Below are positions 1 to 10,309 of a stretch of DNA of 64,000 nt, piece after piece. The stretch's first letter is position 1. Each line of letters starts with the position of its first letter. This DNA comes from Methanocaldococcus sp. FS406-22. Lineage in GTDB: Archaea; AGJL01; Methanococci; Methanococcales; Methanocaldococcaceae. The stretch is from positions 1,312,729-1,376,728 of the forward strand of contig NC_013887.1 in assembly GCF_000025525.1 (NCBI RefSeq), given 5' to 3'. A model generated the notes under the pieces. The model searched no databases. It saw only the letters and a program-made list of their open reading frames with translations, and was not told where the DNA came from. A program made the translations under genes and the position numbers.

Positions 1-2558
1 GCACTCTCAATATTCCAAACATGCATTATATGCCCACCATTACACAAAGGATGGAACTTCTCCTCAATTCTAACTTTCTCCCCTAAGGTTATTGGAGCAT
101 CAACCCTAACATGGGATGAGTTTGTGTAATAAAGACTATCTACATCATTTAAGTCTCCTCTAACCACACTTATAGTCTCTTCTTTATAGTATTTGTAATC
201 CAATCTTGCCATCCTTCCAGCACAAGATTCAGCCGGAGTTTGAGTTACTGTCCATCTTAATCCAGTCTCTTCTTTCAACTTATCAGCATATTCCCTAATA
301 TAGCCAATAATCTTCTCACCAAACTTAACAGCATCTTTTGACTCATGCAACTCTTCTCCCAAATGATATTTAAGCATCTCATTCAATCCAACGAATCCAA
401 AGGTTTTCGTTGTGTGTTCATACCTATAGTATGACTCTCCATCGAACTCTTGTGTTAAGAATGGCATTAAATTATCAACATATAGCCTTTCTTTTGTAAC
501 TTCATGTTTTATTAATAAGGCCTCTTTAACTAACTCTAATCTTTCATGTAAAATTTCAAATAGCTTATCATCATCCCCATTAGCTTCATAGGCTATTCTT
601 GGTAAATTTAGAGAATACCACTGCATATTTCCAGTTCTTAATGTATCAATCTCAGCATCTCCAGTCCAATTTCCACTTAATCTTGTTCTACAACCCATCG
701 CATTTGTATTGGTTACTTGCCAATCTGGAAGCATATTTATAAAGTAAGGAATTCCAAATTTGGCTGATAATTGGTGAATTTTATACATAAGCTCTTTATT
801 TTCATCTCTAAAAGCATTTTCTCTCAACTTAATTATAAAGTTCGGGAATAAGAAAGGTTTTCCCATTGCATCTCCTTCCATCATCACATCAACTAATGCC
901 TCTAAGATTAGTTTTGCCTCTTCCTCATAATCTCCATAAGTTCCTCTTGTAGTCCCAGCCATTACTGCTGGCTTATCCTTTAAAAACTCCGGAATTTCCA
1001 ATTCTAAGTTAATGGAACTGAATATTGTATTGTGGCATAAGATACCAGTAGCTGTTATAAAGTTTTCGTTATCTTCGACACTCAAATCATATACATAGCT
1101 GTTGTAGTCAATTTCTTTAATCTCTTTTATTTCTAATTTTGATAATTTTGCTTCATCTAAGTTATCTATATTTTCAACTTTTACTAAATGTTTTAATTCT
1201 AATGGTTTAACTGCAACTAAGTTATTGTTATCATCAAAATGATATAGTGAATGGTCTTCTGTTACCGTTATTGATGTTCCATCCTTACCAATAACTTTAT
1301 AAACCTTTCCTCTTGGTTTATGTCTTGATATTGCATAAACTCTCTTAAACTCTGCCTTTCCAGTTTTAACATTAACTGATATTGTATATACTTCGGCAGT
1401 GTTATCTAAATAGAGAATTTCTGTATCTCCATCTACTACAATCTCATCTGCATATTTCTCCATGAATTCATCAATGAACTCCCCAATTTTGCAAACTTTT
1501 AAACTATCTCCTTCTTTTATGAAAATTAATTCATCTTTGCTAAGGGATTGCCCACCCCTGGCTACATACATTTGATTTAATTCATAAATAAACATCTGCA
1601 TTAATTGTTTTATCTTTTCATAGCTTAGTCCTCTAACATAAGGAGCGAGCCAAACATTAAATTCATCAATACTCTGCCCCCCACTCATGTTTGTCTGGGC
1701 TGCCATCATAACCTTAGCTGCATGCTGAATAGCAACCTCTGGATGCTTAGCTGGCTTTGAGACACTTGTATGCAATCCAGTTCCATCTACTTTCAATCCA
1801 TACATAAAGAAAGGTCTTAAATCGTGTTGCAAACAAACAGGTCTTGTTGCGGCATATTCCAAATCATGCAAGTGGATATCTCCCTTTAGGTGTGCATCAG
1901 CTATGTGTTTTGGGAAGATAGCTAATAATGCATATTGCTTCATTGTTTCATCAGCAACCCATTTATGGATTGATTCTGGATTATACATCAAATTGGCATT
2001 CTCTCTTGAACCACTTTTTATTAATTTGGTTATGTCATAGACAGGCATTCCTAATCTTGTATGCTTATGCCTTAACTCCTCAAATCCATACTCTATTAAT
2101 TTATAATTAACTATCTCCCTAATCATTGGTGCAGTTAAATACTTAACTTTTAATTTTTTTAGCTCTCTCTCAACTTCATCAGCTATTTTTTGAGCTGTTT
2201 CTTTATCTGCCCCTGTTTCTCTAATCAGTGCTTTGACTATTTTCTCTTTATCAAATGGCTCAAATTCTTTTTCTGATGTTCTGACTTTTAGTATAATGCC
2301 CTTTCTATAATTTTCAGCTACATCCTTATCAATCTTTTTTAAAATATTATAAACAACATCTTTTAACTCATCGGTTGTTATCCCGTTATAAACTTTGGTA
2401 CAAACTTCAGATATTATTTGGTCTAAGTCACCATAATTTACTCCACTGTTTATTAAGGATTTAGCCAATTTATTCACATTGAATTTCTCCTTTCTTTTGT
2501 CTCTCTTTATTACATAGAGTTCCATAACTTTCTCTGCAAAATCTTTAGCACTTATCAT
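1..2558 (-). CDS. nrdD: Anaerobic (class III) ribonucleoside-triphosphate reductase, 3' end outside window, intein-containing
   Basis: Translation from the ATG at 2558 gives 852 codons to the window edge. Upstream lies GGGTGATTAA as ribosome binding site. The N-terminal ~100 residues look like an ATP-cone ([29 protein letters not shown]). The catalytic barrel follows: [34 protein letters not shown], and after the intein [49 protein letters not shown] and [12 protein letters not shown]. These are class III reductase signatures, so the enzyme should make dNTPs anaerobically with formate as likely reductant. The glycyl-radical segment and zinc-binding Cys cluster must lie beyond position 1. The host protein is interrupted by an intein at residues 338-510. 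NrdG activase is not in view. Confidence 0.95.
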   Translation of the reverse strand, partial: MISAKDFAEKVMELYVIKRDKRKEKFNVNKLAKSLINSGVNYGDLDQIISEVCTKVYNGITTDELKDVVYNILKKIDKDVAENYRKGIILKVRTSEKEFEPFDKEKIVKALIRETGADKETAQKIADEVERELKKLKVKYLTAPMIREIVNYKLIEYGFEELRHKHTRLGMPVYDITKLIKSGSRENANLMYNPESIHKWVADETMKQYALLAIFPKHIADAHLKGDIHLHDLEYAATRPVCLQHDLRPFFMYGLKVDGTGLHTSVSKPAKHPEVAIQHAAKVMMAAQTNMSGGQSIDEFNVWLAPYVRGLSYEKIKQLMQMFIYELNQMYVARGGQSLSKDELIFIKEGDSLKVCKIGEFIDEFMEKYADEIVVDGDTEILYLDNTAEVYTISVNVKTGKAEFKRVYAISRHKPRGKVYKVIGKDGTSITVTEDHSLYHFDDNNNLVAVKPLELKHLVKVENIDNLDEAKLSKLEIKEIKEIDYNSYVYDLSVEDNENFITATGILCHNTIFSSINLELEIPEFLKDKPAVMAGTTRGTYGDYEEEAKLILEALVDVMMEGDAMGKPFLFPNFIIKLRENAFRDENKELMYKIHQLSAKFGIPYFINMLPDWQVTNTNAMGCRTRLSGNWTGDAEIDTLRTGNMQWYSLNLPRIAYEANGDDDKLFEILHERLELVKEALLIKHEVTKERLYVDNLMPFLTQEFDGESYYRYEHTTKTFGFVGLNEMLKYHLGEELHESKDAVKFGEKIIGYIREYADKLKEETGLRWTVTQTPAESCAGRMARLDYKYYKEETISVVRGDLNDVDSLYYTNSSHVRVDAPITLGEKVRIEEKFHPLCNGGHIMHVWNIES
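1029..1547 (-). other. Mini-intein (173 aa) inside nrdD
   Basis: The reductase reading breaks off after ARGGQ and resumes with TIFSSINLE; the 519 nt between stay in frame. The insert starts with Ser1 ([16 protein letters not shown], block A), has a block-B-like [11 protein letters not shown] with the Thr-x-x-His pattern, and ends in block [18 protein letters not shown] followed by ILCHN before Thr+1. That is a standard Ser1 / His-Asn / Thr+1 splicing set. At 173 residues there is no room for a LAGLIDADG homing endonuclease, so it is a minimal, non-mobile splicing domain. Boundaries were set by extein homology and the terminal splice motifs. Confidence 0.93.
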
Positions 2559-2569
2559 TTAATCACCCA

Positions 2570-2605
2570 AAAATAGGTAAAATAAAAGTATTTATAAATT
2601 TTAAT
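2570..2605 (-). promoter_or_regulatory. nrdD promoter
   Basis: On the minus strand a TATA-like TTTATAAATA sits at about 2590-2599, roughly 35-40 nt upstream of the nrdD ATG, giving a very short leader that includes the GGGTGAT ribosome binding site. The remaining stretch to 2815 is AT-rich; I see nothing else in it. Confidence 0.5.
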
Positions 2606-2815
2606 AAACTATTTCGTTATTCCCTTTAGGAATGTGTATGTAGTTTTTCCCTAATACAATATAAATCTAACGGAACGATTTCCCCTTATATTACTTTAAA
2701 TAAGTGCGATAATCCCTTAAAATAGTATATAAATGCAGGAATCTCTTTATTTAACTAAAGAGCAATTTATATTGATTTATTATGTTGGAATATTAGTAAC
2801 AATTAATTTATGTTT

Positions 2816-4114
2816 TTATTTCTTTAACTGCTCTCCAATAATCTCATCAACTCTCTTTAAAAACTCCATAATCTTATCTTTTGGAACTACAGCACCAGAG
2901 GCAACATCATGCCCTCCTCCATTACCACCAAACTCCTTAGCAACAGACATTGCTATACTTAAATTTAACCCTCTATTTACTAAATCTCTATTTCCTCTTG
3001 CTGAAAACTTGGCTATCTCTCCCTCAATATGATAACCAATAACTGGCCTATCATCAACCAATATAGATGCTATGATTCCAATCATCCCTTTTTTGCCCTC
3101 AAAGTAATAGATGTTGTTTAGTTTTTTTAGTTTGACGCTTTTAAGCTCGTTAATTAAGTTCTTTTTATACTCCCATAAAATTTGGTTGCCAATCTTTATA
3201 CACTCATCGTCCTCTAAGCATATTCCAATACCCACAGCAAATAAACCATTTCTACCAACGGCATTTAACATCTCTGACAATAAAAAGGCATCTCTAACCT
3301 TATGTTCAATCAAATACCTATCAATCATTAAATTTTCAATCTTTGGATATTTGAAAATTATTGCTGATAATAATTTCTTCTTGTCTGTATCATCCAATTC
3401 TTTTTTATTTGGGTCAATACCAATATCTTTTAAAAACTTAAATGCCTTTCCTTCAGAAGCCAACTCTGGGATGTAAGGTTTTGTGCAGTAAGCAATTGCC
3501 TTGTAGATTTCTACGTTGTAGATATTATAGACAATATCGTTCATTATCTTAACATATCTATACTCCCTTGCCTCATTCACTATAAACTTGTTTAAGCCCA
3601 AAAGGGGATTGTATTGCATATCTCCAATAATCCCAACTATTGCTAAGACGCTTAAATCATAGTAGCCAAACTCTCTCGCCACTAAATAGCAAACTCCGCT
3701 TGCTGTTATCTCCCTTGCTCCATCCACTCCAAAGATGTGGGGATTTAGCTGAATTATGTTTTCATTAACAAAGCTCTCCTTTATAACTGGTGGATGGTGG
3801 TCTAAGATTATTGCATTGAAATTATGTTTTATTATATCTTCTATTTGTCCGCTTCCCATATCTGCAAATATAAAGAGGGGTTTATTTACTTCATTTTCCT
3901 TAGCTAATTTTTCAATAACTTCTTTAGAAAGATGTTCAACAACAGTTAAATGAAATAATTTGTTTGTCCTCATTAGCATCTTAGCTAAAATTCCTCCACT
4001 ACTCAATCCATCTGTGTCGTGATGAGTTATAACCCTAATATATCCATAGTGATTTAATATCTTCTCCTTAATTGCTTTAGTTACTTTTTCTATCTCTTTG
4101 AGTTTTTCCATCAT
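2816..4114 (-). CDS. DHH/DHHA1 phosphoesterase, RecJ-like
   Basis: This 432-aa protein has the DHH-family motif series: THHDTDGLSSGG near residue 30 (motif I), FADMGSG near 83, ILDHHPP near 97 (the DHH motif) and GIIGDMQY near 160, then a C-terminal DHHA1 domain with GGNGGGHDVASGA near 395. All metal-binding Asp/His residues are present. Archaeal members act as single-strand DNA or RNA 5'-3' exonucleases and some associate with the GINS/replication complex; which activity this one has cannot be told from sequence. It starts at ATG 4114 behind GGGGAAAATT and is divergent from the PP-loop gene at 4238. From memory this matches MJ0831, one of two RecJ-like paralogues in M. jannaschii. Confidence 0.85.
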   Translation of the reverse strand: MMEKLKEIEKVTKAIKEKILNHYGYIRVITHHDTDGLSSGGILAKMLMRTNKLFHLTVVEHLSKEVIEKLAKENEVNKPLFIFADMGSGQIEDIIKHNFNAIILDHHPPVIKESFVNENIIQLNPHIFGVDGAREITASGVCYLVAREFGYYDLSVLAIVGIIGDMQYNPLLGLNKFIVNEAREYRYVKIMNDIVYNIYNVEIYKAIAYCTKPYIPELASEGKAFKFLKDIGIDPNKKELDDTDKKKLLSAIIFKYPKIENLMIDRYLIEHKVRDAFLLSEMLNAVGRNGLFAVGIGICLEDDECIKIGNQILWEYKKNLINELKSVKLKKLNNIYYFEGKKGMIGIIASILVDDRPVIGYHIEGEIAKFSARGNRDLVNRGLNLSIAMSVAKEFGGNGGGHDVASGAVVPKDKIMEFLKRVDEIIGEQLKK

Positions 4115-4237
4115 AATTTTCCCCTTTTTTAACTTTTAAATATTTATAATAAACTGAATTTCCTATAAAAATATTAATGTTATGAAATCGAAGGATATAT
4201 TTAACAATTTCTAAAAAATTATCTAACGGTGATATTT

Positions 4238-4987
4238 TTGGAAAAACTAAAGAAATTAAAAAATAATCTTAAAGAAAAATTTGAAAATAAAAAGGTTATT
4301 GTTGCTTATTCTGGCGGGATTGATAGCTTGCTTTTATCTATACTACTATCAGAGATTACTGAAACTCTATGTATTTTTATAAAAACTCCTTATATTTCAA
4401 GATGGGCTTTAAATAACGCAATTATCAATGCAAAAAAATATAACCTAAATTTAAAGGTTATTAAAATTGACAAAATTATTGAAAATATTCCAGAAAGATG
4501 TTATTTGTGCAAAAAAATGTTTTTTGAAATCTTAACTAAAGAGAAAGGAAAATATAACTATGATGTTATTGTTGATGGAACTAACTATGACGACTTGTTT
4601 GAAGATAGGCCCGGCTTAAGAGCTAAAGAAGGATTTAATATAGTTTCTCCATTTGCAGAGTTTAAGATTGGTAAAAAAGATATCTTAGAGATTGCTAAAG
4701 AGCTAAACATGGAAATTCCTCCAAAAGAAACGTGTTTATTAACAAGATTTGAATTTAATAGAGAAATTTCAATAGAAGATTTAAAGAAGATAGAAGAATT
4801 AGAAGAATTTTTAAAAAATTATGTAAAAGGAGCTATAAGAGTTAGAGATTACAAAAATTTGGCTGTTATTGAGATTGAAAATGACTTAAATAAGATAATT
4901 AACAAAAAAGAAGAAATCATCAAAAAATTTAAAGATTATGGATTTAAAAAAGTATGTGTAAATTTAGAAGAATATAGGGGTTATTGA
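4238..4987 (+). CDS. PP-loop ATP pyrophosphatase, LarE-like sulfur transferase family
   Basis: The N-terminus carries the PP-loop VAYSGGIDSLLLS, which adenylates substrate using ATP. A RCYLCKKMFFEIL segment near residue 90 and VDGTNYDDLFEDRPGLRA near 115 are typical of the LarE/NAD-synthase-like branch, in which LarE sacrifices a Cys sulfur to build the nickel-pincer cofactor of lactate racemase. Here the Cys pair sits in CYLCK; whether it is a sacrificial or catalytic sulfur site is unknown, and no larB/larC partner lies nearby. I prefer the TTG at 4238 because GGTGAT ends about 4 nt upstream; the GTG at 4229 lies inside that ribosome binding site. The 3' end overlaps convergent prf1 by 7 bp. 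Confidence 0.75.
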   Translation: MEKLKKLKNNLKEKFENKKVIVAYSGGIDSLLLSILLSEITETLCIFIKTPYISRWALNNAIINAKKYNLNLKVIKIDKIIENIPERCYLCKKMFFEILTKEKGKYNYDVIVDGTNYDDLFEDRPGLRAKEGFNIVSPFAEFKIGKKDILEIAKELNMEIPPKETCLLTRFEFNREISIEDLKKIEELEEFLKNYVKGAIRVRDYKNLAVIEIENDLNKIINKKEEIIKKFKDYGFKKVCVNLEEYRGY

Positions 4988-6246
4988 TGAATCTTGTATC
5001 TCAATATAGCAGCTATTCCCTTAAATGCATTTAAAATCATAGCCCCTTCTTCTGTTTCTGACGAAACTGTTATAAGTTTAGCTCCACTCTGCTCACATAA
5101 TTCTGAAAGATATTCAATATAATCTTTTTCTTCAACAATACTTAAAGCCCCTCCACATTTTGGACATTGAGCATTTTTAAGCTCCTCCTCTAATTTGATA
5201 AGTTCGAGTTTTGTAACTGTTTTCTCCTCTAAATAATCACAGTTGTTACATGCTATCTTTACCTTATATTTTTCTAATTCTTCAGAAACAATTAAAGTAT
5301 CGACAGCTCCCATCATTAAAGCTTCTAAAACCTCTTTTTCTCCATAGCATGCCAATCCTCCATCTTCCTTAATTAATTCCTTTAAAAATCTTTGAACAGC
5401 CTGTCTTTCTTTCATCAACTCAACATCCTTCAATAATGGGGCTGCCTTCTCTAAAAGCTCTCTTATACCAAACTCTTCTGTATAGCACAAATCAAATGTA
5501 TCCAATACAATCTTCTTAAGTTCATGGTGTAAGTAATCTCCTTCAACAAACTCGTTTTTAGTGTGGCCTGGCCCTCCAACTAAAATTCCTCTAAGTTTTT
5601 TCTCTTGCAATAATGGAAGGAATTGTTCATTAGCTTTTTGCCCTACTCTCTGCAAGAACTCATGAGCGGCTAAATCTATAAGCCTTTCTAATCTTCTTGC
5701 TGACTGCCCTCCTGCCTTAAACTTTCCAGGAACCCCACTTGTTAGTTTTTTTAAGATATTTATGTTTCTTCCTTTAACTAACGCTATTGTTGCCTCGTTT
5801 CTATCAACCAATATTATTCCATAAACATCTTTATCCTCTAAAAACTCTTCTAATGGTTCTAAATAAAATTCTGAATCACACCTATAGATGTATGTTTTTA
5901 TTGGTTCTGGTGGCTCTATAACATAGGTCTCCATTTTTTCTGTTCCCGGCCCACTTCTTGGAACCATTCCAGCAAATATAACAACTCCTTTCTCTAAAGG
6001 TTCTTTTAATAGCTTTAATCTCTGTAAAATTGCCTCTATTGCTGATTGAACATTTTTTCTTGTGCTTTTACTTTTAATGTTTGACGCCTGTGACATCTCT
6101 TCCCTTAAATGCTGAGCCACATCAGATATTCTTCTACCAGCTGGAATATAAAGGCTAATAAGTTCAGTTCCTTTACCTTTCTTTGTTTTTAGTTCTTTTA
6201 ACATCTTTTTAAATAAATATAGTTGTTTTGAATCAGTTGATGCCAT
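4981..6246 (-). CDS. prf1: Archaeal peptide chain release factor aRF1
   Basis: 421 aa with the hallmark motifs of eRF1/aRF1: NIKS (QASNIKSKSTRKNV, stop-codon decoding, near residue 58) and GGQ (FKAGGQSARR, peptidyl-tRNA hydrolysis, near residue 180). The C-terminal domain has a zinc-ribbon-like pair, CNNCDY and CPKCGG. It recognises all three stop codons and releases the chain in the A site, partnering aEF1a and ABCE1 in archaea. The annotated start is ATG 6246, preceded by GGTGATAGTT; an upstream ATG at 6258 overlaps the ribosome binding site itself. Because UGA may also be read as selenocysteine in this genus, the factor competes with that recoding. Confidence 0.96.
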   Translation of the reverse strand: MASTDSKQLYLFKKMLKELKTKKGKGTELISLYIPAGRRISDVAQHLREEMSQASNIKSKSTRKNVQSAIEAILQRLKLLKEPLEKGVVIFAGMVPRSGPGTEKMETYVIEPPEPIKTYIYRCDSEFYLEPLEEFLEDKDVYGIILVDRNEATIALVKGRNINILKKLTSGVPGKFKAGGQSARRLERLIDLAAHEFLQRVGQKANEQFLPLLQEKKLRGILVGGPGHTKNEFVEGDYLHHELKKIVLDTFDLCYTEEFGIRELLEKAAPLLKDVELMKERQAVQRFLKELIKEDGGLACYGEKEVLEALMMGAVDTLIVSEELEKYKVKIACNNCDYLEEKTVTKLELIKLEEELKNAQCPKCGGALSIVEEKDYIEYLSELCEQSGAKLITVSSETEEGAMILNAFKGIAAILRYKIHQ

Positions 6247-6406
6247 AACTATCACCATAAAACTTTTATTTTTAAATTTGTTTTTGACATATTGATTTCT
6301 AAAATCGTAAAAGTGGTTATTGTGTTTTTTCTATTTAATATTTATAAAAATGAGATATTAATGTGAAGCGTAAGATATTATAAAAAAAGATTTATATATA
6401 ATTTTG

Positions 6407-7222
6407 CTAAGCTAACTTATCCTTTTTAATGAAATTTTTAACAACATCCAATATATTTTCTGAGATAACATATTTCGCATTATCTTTCAACACATTGTTA
6501 GCTACTTCTAAAGCTTTGTACAATTGAGCTTCATCTTTAAAATATTGTCTTGCTGCCTCTGCTACTATTTGTATTGCCTTTGCCTGCCCCTCTGCCTCAA
6601 TTCTCAAACTTTCAGCAATTCCTTGAGCTCTCAATATTCTACTCTGTTTTTCCCCCTCTGCTTCCAATATGGCAGCCCTTTTCAATCTCTCTGCTTTCAT
6701 CTGCTGAGCCATTGCATTTTTAATATCTTCTGGTGGGTCTATTTCTTTAACTTCAACCTTTTCAATCCTAACTCCCCAAGCATCTGTTTCTCTGTCCAAA
6801 ATTTCTAATAACTTTGAGTTTATGTACTCCCTTTTATTTAAAACCTCATCCAACTCCATACTACCAATTATAGCCCTTAATGTTGTTTGTGCTAAGTTTA
6901 TTAGGGCATATTCATAATCCTCAACTTCCAATATTGCCTTTTCAACATCTATAACTCTATAATAAACAACTGCATCTACTTTTACAACAGCGTTATCCTT
7001 TGTAATCATCTCTTGAGGAGGAATGTCGGTAACTTTCGTTCTCATATCAACCTTAACAGGCACATCTAAGAATGGAATTATTATATTTATTCCAGGTTTT
7101 AATTTCCCAATAACCCTACCTAATCTAAAAATTAACCCCCCTTCATATTGATTAACAATAACTATTGATTTTACCATAATAAATAACACTATAACTCCTA
7201 ATATTAGCCAAAACCAAAACAT
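6407..7222 (-). CDS. SPFH/stomatin-prohibitin family membrane protein
   Basis: One N-terminal transmembrane segment ([19 protein letters not shown]) is followed by the SPFH domain ([29 protein letters not shown]-like core, [15 protein letters not shown]) and an Ala/Glu-rich coiled coil ([14 protein letters not shown]). About 271 aa. SPFH proteins oligomerise on membranes and in archaea pair with NfeD-type serine proteases or NfeD membrane proteins; the gene directly upstream is such a partner. ATG 7222 is chosen because GGTGA lies 5 nt before it; the GTG at 7231 is inside that site. One base separates it from the nfeD stop, so the two are co-translated. Confidence 0.88.
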   Translation of the reverse strand: MFWFWLILGVIVLFIMVKSIVIVNQYEGGLIFRLGRVIGKLKPGINIIIPFLDVPVKVDMRTKVTDIPPQEMITKDNAVVKVDAVVYYRVIDVEKAILEVEDYEYALINLAQTTLRAIIGSMELDEVLNKREYINSKLLEILDRETDAWGVRIEKVEVKEIDPPEDIKNAMAQQMKAERLKRAAILEAEGEKQSRILRAQGIAESLRIEAEGQAKAIQIVAEAARQYFKDEAQLYKALEVANNVLKDNAKYVISENILDVVKNFIKKDKLA

Positions 7223-7223
7223 A

Positions 7224-7640
7224 TCATTCACCTTCAGCTTTTTTAACTATTAAAGAAACCCCTTCAACCCCTATAATCTCAACTTTATCTCCATTTTTTA
7301 TTTTATCTTTGGATTTTGCCAACCATATTTGATTTTCTATCTCAATCCTTCCATAACCATTTTCTTCAAAATCTTCTACTGCTATTCCAATCTTTCCAAC
7401 GAACCTCTCAGCTCCCACTTTTATCTCTTTTCCTACACCATACACAAATTTATGTAGGATGATTATGGTTAAAACTCCAGCAATTATTGCAGAAATAAAT
7501 GCATATTGTGGGATTATTAATAAAACTACTCCATATATTAATAAAGCCACTCCCCACGCAGGAAAATATAGCCCGGGTATTATGGCTTCCAATGCTATCA
7601 CTAAAAAACCCGCCAATATAAAGATATAGCCAATCTCCAT
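7224..7640 (-). CDS. NfeD-like membrane protein, partner of the SPFH protein
   Basis: 138 aa: three or four transmembrane helices in residues 1-65 ([48 protein letters not shown]), then a soluble OB-fold C-terminus with the typical [23 protein letters not shown] and [16 protein letters not shown] pattern of NfeD domains. This is the short form without the ClpP-like protease domain. It is the first gene of a two-gene operon with the stomatin-like gene, the usual arrangement for membrane-microdomain pairs. Confidence 0.85.
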   Translation of the reverse strand: MEIGYIFILAGFLVIALEAIIPGLYFPAWGVALLIYGVVLLIIPQYAFISAIIAGVLTIIILHKFVYGVGKEIKVGAERFVGKIGIAVEDFEENGYGRIEIENQIWLAKSKDKIKNGDKVEIIGVEGVSLIVKKAEGE

Positions 7641-7814
7641 CCATATCCCAAGCTATGATTTTTGAAAATTCTCAGTTAGATATCATTTATTATAATATTT
7701 AAAATTTTTCGTTTTTGTTCAGTTATGTTTATATAGGGTTTATATTAAAAATTATGAAAACATTTTAAACTCATCAAATCATTGAAGTTTGGTAAATTAA
7801 AAGAGGTGAAGGAT

Positions 7815-8501
7815 ATGGTAGAAAAGGGTAAAATGGTAAAGATTAGCTATGATGGATACGTTGATGGAAAACTCTTCGACACAACTAATGAAGAATTAGC
7901 TAAAAAAGAGGGAATTTACAGCCCTGCGATGGTTTATGGTCCTGTTGCTATCTTTGCTGGAGAAGGACAAGTGTTGCCAGGATTAGATGAAGTTATATTG
8001 GAGATGGATGTTGGTGAAGAGAGAGAGGTTGTTTTACCACCAGAAAAAGCATTTGGTAAGAGAGACCCATCAAAGATAAAATTAATCCCATTATCAGAAT
8101 TTACAAAAAGAGGAATTAAACCAATAAAAGGATTAACAATAACTATCGACGGAGTTCCTGGAAAGATTGTTAGTATAAACAGTGGGAGGGTTTTAGTTGA
8201 TTTTAACCATGAATTAGCTGGAAAAGAGGTAAAATATAGAATAAAAATAGGGGAAATTGTTGAAGATAAAAAGGATATAGTAAAAGAAATTGTAAGGATG
8301 TATGTTCCAAGATTAAGTGATGTAAAAGTAACTATTAGAAATGGGACAGTTAAAATAGAACTACCAGAATTTGCTCCATTTATCCCAAACATCCAAACAG
8401 CTAAGATGGCTATTGCTAATGAAATATTGAAGAGATTAGATGATGTTGAGAAAGTTAGCTTTGTTGAGTCATTTGAAAGAAAAAAAGAAGCTAAAGAATA
8501 G
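7815..8501 (+). CDS. FKBP-type peptidyl-prolyl cis-trans isomerase, long archaeal form
   Basis: 228 aa. The FKBP fold is visible in the first ~150 residues ([55 protein letters not shown]), with the insert-in-flap domain ([36 protein letters not shown]) of SlyD-like archaeal FKBPs. An extra C-terminal ~80-residue domain ([18 protein letters not shown]) is typical of the long archaeal class. It catalyses prolyl isomerisation and has chaperone activity in the cytoplasm. ATG 7815 has AGGTGAAGGAT upstream; the in-frame ATG at 7782 does not and I treat it as too early. Confidence 0.9.
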   Translation: MVEKGKMVKISYDGYVDGKLFDTTNEELAKKEGIYSPAMVYGPVAIFAGEGQVLPGLDEVILEMDVGEEREVVLPPEKAFGKRDPSKIKLIPLSEFTKRGIKPIKGLTITIDGVPGKIVSINSGRVLVDFNHELAGKEVKYRIKIGEIVEDKKDIVKEIVRMYVPRLSDVKVTIRNGTVKIELPEFAPFIPNIQTAKMAIANEILKRLDDVEKVSFVESFERKKEAKE

Positions 8502-8611
8502 AATAAATAAATTTATATATTCTAATTAATCTAAAACCATTACGTAGCTTTTTTATAATTAATCCTCATACCTATTTTTTAAATCCTCTAAATTTTTAGT
8601 AGTGGATAATT

Positions 8612-9505
8612 ATGAAAGATAGATTTGGTAGAGAAATTAGGTCTTTTAGGATTTCTATAACAAATAAATGCAATTTACAGTGCTTTTATTGCCATAGAGA
8701 GGGGCATGATTCAAACAACAACAGATATATGACAGCTAAAGAAATTGGAATTATAGCAAAAACTTCAACAAAATTTGGAGTTAAAAAAATAAAAATCTCT
8801 GGTGGAGAGCCATTATTAAGGAGAGATATATGTGAAATTATCGAAAATATCAAAGATGAAAAAATAAAAGACATTTCTTTAACGACTAACGGAATCCTTT
8901 TAGAAAATTTGGCTGATAAACTTAAAGATGCTGGGTTGGATAGAGTTAATGTGAGCTTAGATACCTTAAATCCTAATCTTTATAGAAAAATTACAAAATT
9001 TGGAGATGTGGAAAAGGTAATAAATGGAATAAAGAGGGCAATAGATGTTGGATTAACTCCATTAAAGGTTAATTTTTTAGCTATGAGCATAAATATTAAA
9101 GATTTACCAGAAGTTATGGAATTCTGTAGGGATATTGGAGCTATTTTGCAAATTATAGAATTTATTCCATTAAAAGAAGAGCTTAAAAAATATTATTATA
9201 ACATTTCTCCAATAGAAAACGAAATTAAAGAAAAAGCTGATAAGGTTATTACAAGAAAATTCATGCAGAATAGAAAAAAATATATCGTTGATGGGTTAGA
9301 GATTGAGTTTGTAAGGCCTATGGACAACAGTGAGTTCTGCATGCACTGCACAAGGATAAGATTAACTTACGATGGTTATTTAAAACCATGTTTGTTGAGG
9401 GATGACAACTTAGTTGATATTTTAACTCCATTAAGAAGAGGAGAAGAATTAGAGCCTTATTTTATTGAATGTATAAATAGGAGAGAGCCATATTTTAGAT
9501 TGTAG
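8612..9505 (+). CDS. moaA: GTP 3',8-cyclase (MoaA), radical SAM
   Basis: 297 aa with the radical SAM motif NKCNLQCFYCHREG near residue 14, SGGEPLLRRDI near 65 (SAM contact), VNVSLDTLNP near 110, and a C-terminal second cluster site CMHCTRIRLTYDGYLKPC near 248-265. Two [4Fe-4S] sites are the mark of MoaA, which starts pterin (tungsto/molybdopterin) cofactor synthesis from GTP; the pterin is needed by formylmethanofuran dehydrogenase and formate dehydrogenase. The last 11 bp overlap the convergent CooC-like gene. Confidence 0.9.
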   Translation: MKDRFGREIRSFRISITNKCNLQCFYCHREGHDSNNNRYMTAKEIGIIAKTSTKFGVKKIKISGGEPLLRRDICEIIENIKDEKIKDISLTTNGILLENLADKLKDAGLDRVNVSLDTLNPNLYRKITKFGDVEKVINGIKRAIDVGLTPLKVNFLAMSINIKDLPEVMEFCRDIGAILQIIEFIPLKEELKKYYYNISPIENEIKEKADKVITRKFMQNRKKYIVDGLEIEFVRPMDNSEFCMHCTRIRLTYDGYLKPCLLRDDNLVDILTPLRRGEELEPYFIECINRREPYFRL

Positions 9506-10271
9506 AATTTTTTAATTTTAGAATGTAATCAAATACTTTCTCTATCTCTTTTACAGCTTTTGAATCTAAATTAACTGGTTTTCCTATAAAATCACTTTTT
9601 ATAACCTCCTCATCATAAGGAACAAATCCTAAAACTTCTAAACCAAGTTCTTCTTTAATGATATTTTCTAATAACTCTTTATCTTCATCTCTTACCTTAT
9701 TAACAATAACTCCTAAGTTTTTTATTCCTAAATCGTTAGCTAATTTTTTCATTCTCTTTGCAGTTATTAAAGATTTTTTTGTTGGTTCTATAACAATAAG
9801 CATTAAATCAACAGTATCTATTGTCTTTCTTCCAAAGTGCTCAATTCCTGCTTCCATATCCAATATAACAACTTCATCCCTCTTCAAAATTAAATGTCTT
9901 AATAATCTTCTCAATAAAACAGAGGCGGGGCAAACACAACCCTCCCCTCCCTCTTCTATAGTTCCCATAACTAAGATGGTTATATTTCCTATTTTATAGC
10001 CGACTTTATCTATTAAATCATCAACCTTTGGGTTTATCTTAAAAATATTTCCATAAGTTCCCGGTTTAGCTCCAGTTCTTTCCTCTATTATGTCATGTCT
10101 TTTTGATAAAGGGATTATATCCTTTTCAATTCCAAAAGCTAATGCCAATGTAGGGTTTGGGTCGCAGTCAACTCCAATAACTTTAAAGCCATTTCTCTCA
10201 AATAATCTCATTAATGTTGAGGCAATGAATGTTTTTCCTACTCCTCCTTTTCCAGTTATTGCTATTTTCAT
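9495..10271 (-). CDS. CooC-like nickel-insertion ATPase (MinD/ParA superfamily)
   Basis: 258 aa with a deviant Walker A GKGGVGKTFIASTLMR at the N-terminus, the DCDPNPTLALAFG switch, and ILDMEAGIEHFGRKT near residue 125. A CVCPASVLLRRLL segment near 110 carries the paired Cys characteristic of CooC, whose dimer binds metal and supports nickel insertion into carbon monoxide dehydrogenase/acetyl-CoA synthase. No codh gene is in the window. Start ATG 10271 is chosen over GTG 10280, which belongs to the TGTGAT ribosome binding site. Confidence 0.85.
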   Translation of the reverse strand: MKIAITGKGGVGKTFIASTLMRLFERNGFKVIGVDCDPNPTLALAFGIEKDIIPLSKRHDIIEERTGAKPGTYGNIFKINPKVDDLIDKVGYKIGNITILVMGTIEEGGEGCVCPASVLLRRLLRHLILKRDEVVILDMEAGIEHFGRKTIDTVDLMLIVIEPTKKSLITAKRMKKLANDLGIKNLGVIVNKVRDEDKELLENIIKEELGLEVLGFVPYDEEVIKSDFIGKPVNLDSKAVKEIEKVFDYILKLKNSTI

Positions 10272-10309
10272 TTTTATCACAATGATTTATTTTATTTATA
10301 TGTTTGTTG

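Noticed and set aside
2618-2632. Small inverted repeat ATTCC-CTTTA-GGAAT upstream of nrdD as an operator
   Set aside because: Five base pairs in AT-rich DNA with no second occurrence seen; too weak to call.
2733-3032. Plus-strand 99-codon frame at the end of the DHH gene
   Set aside because: It lies almost wholly antisense to the conserved DHHA1 domain and begins without a ribosome binding site.
4981-6258. Longer N-terminal extensions for prf1, SPFH, FKBP, CooC-like, argH and other genes
   Set aside because: In each case the earlier ATG/GTG/TTG overlaps a GGTGA-type ribosome binding site that serves a start a few codons later, so the shorter start was used.
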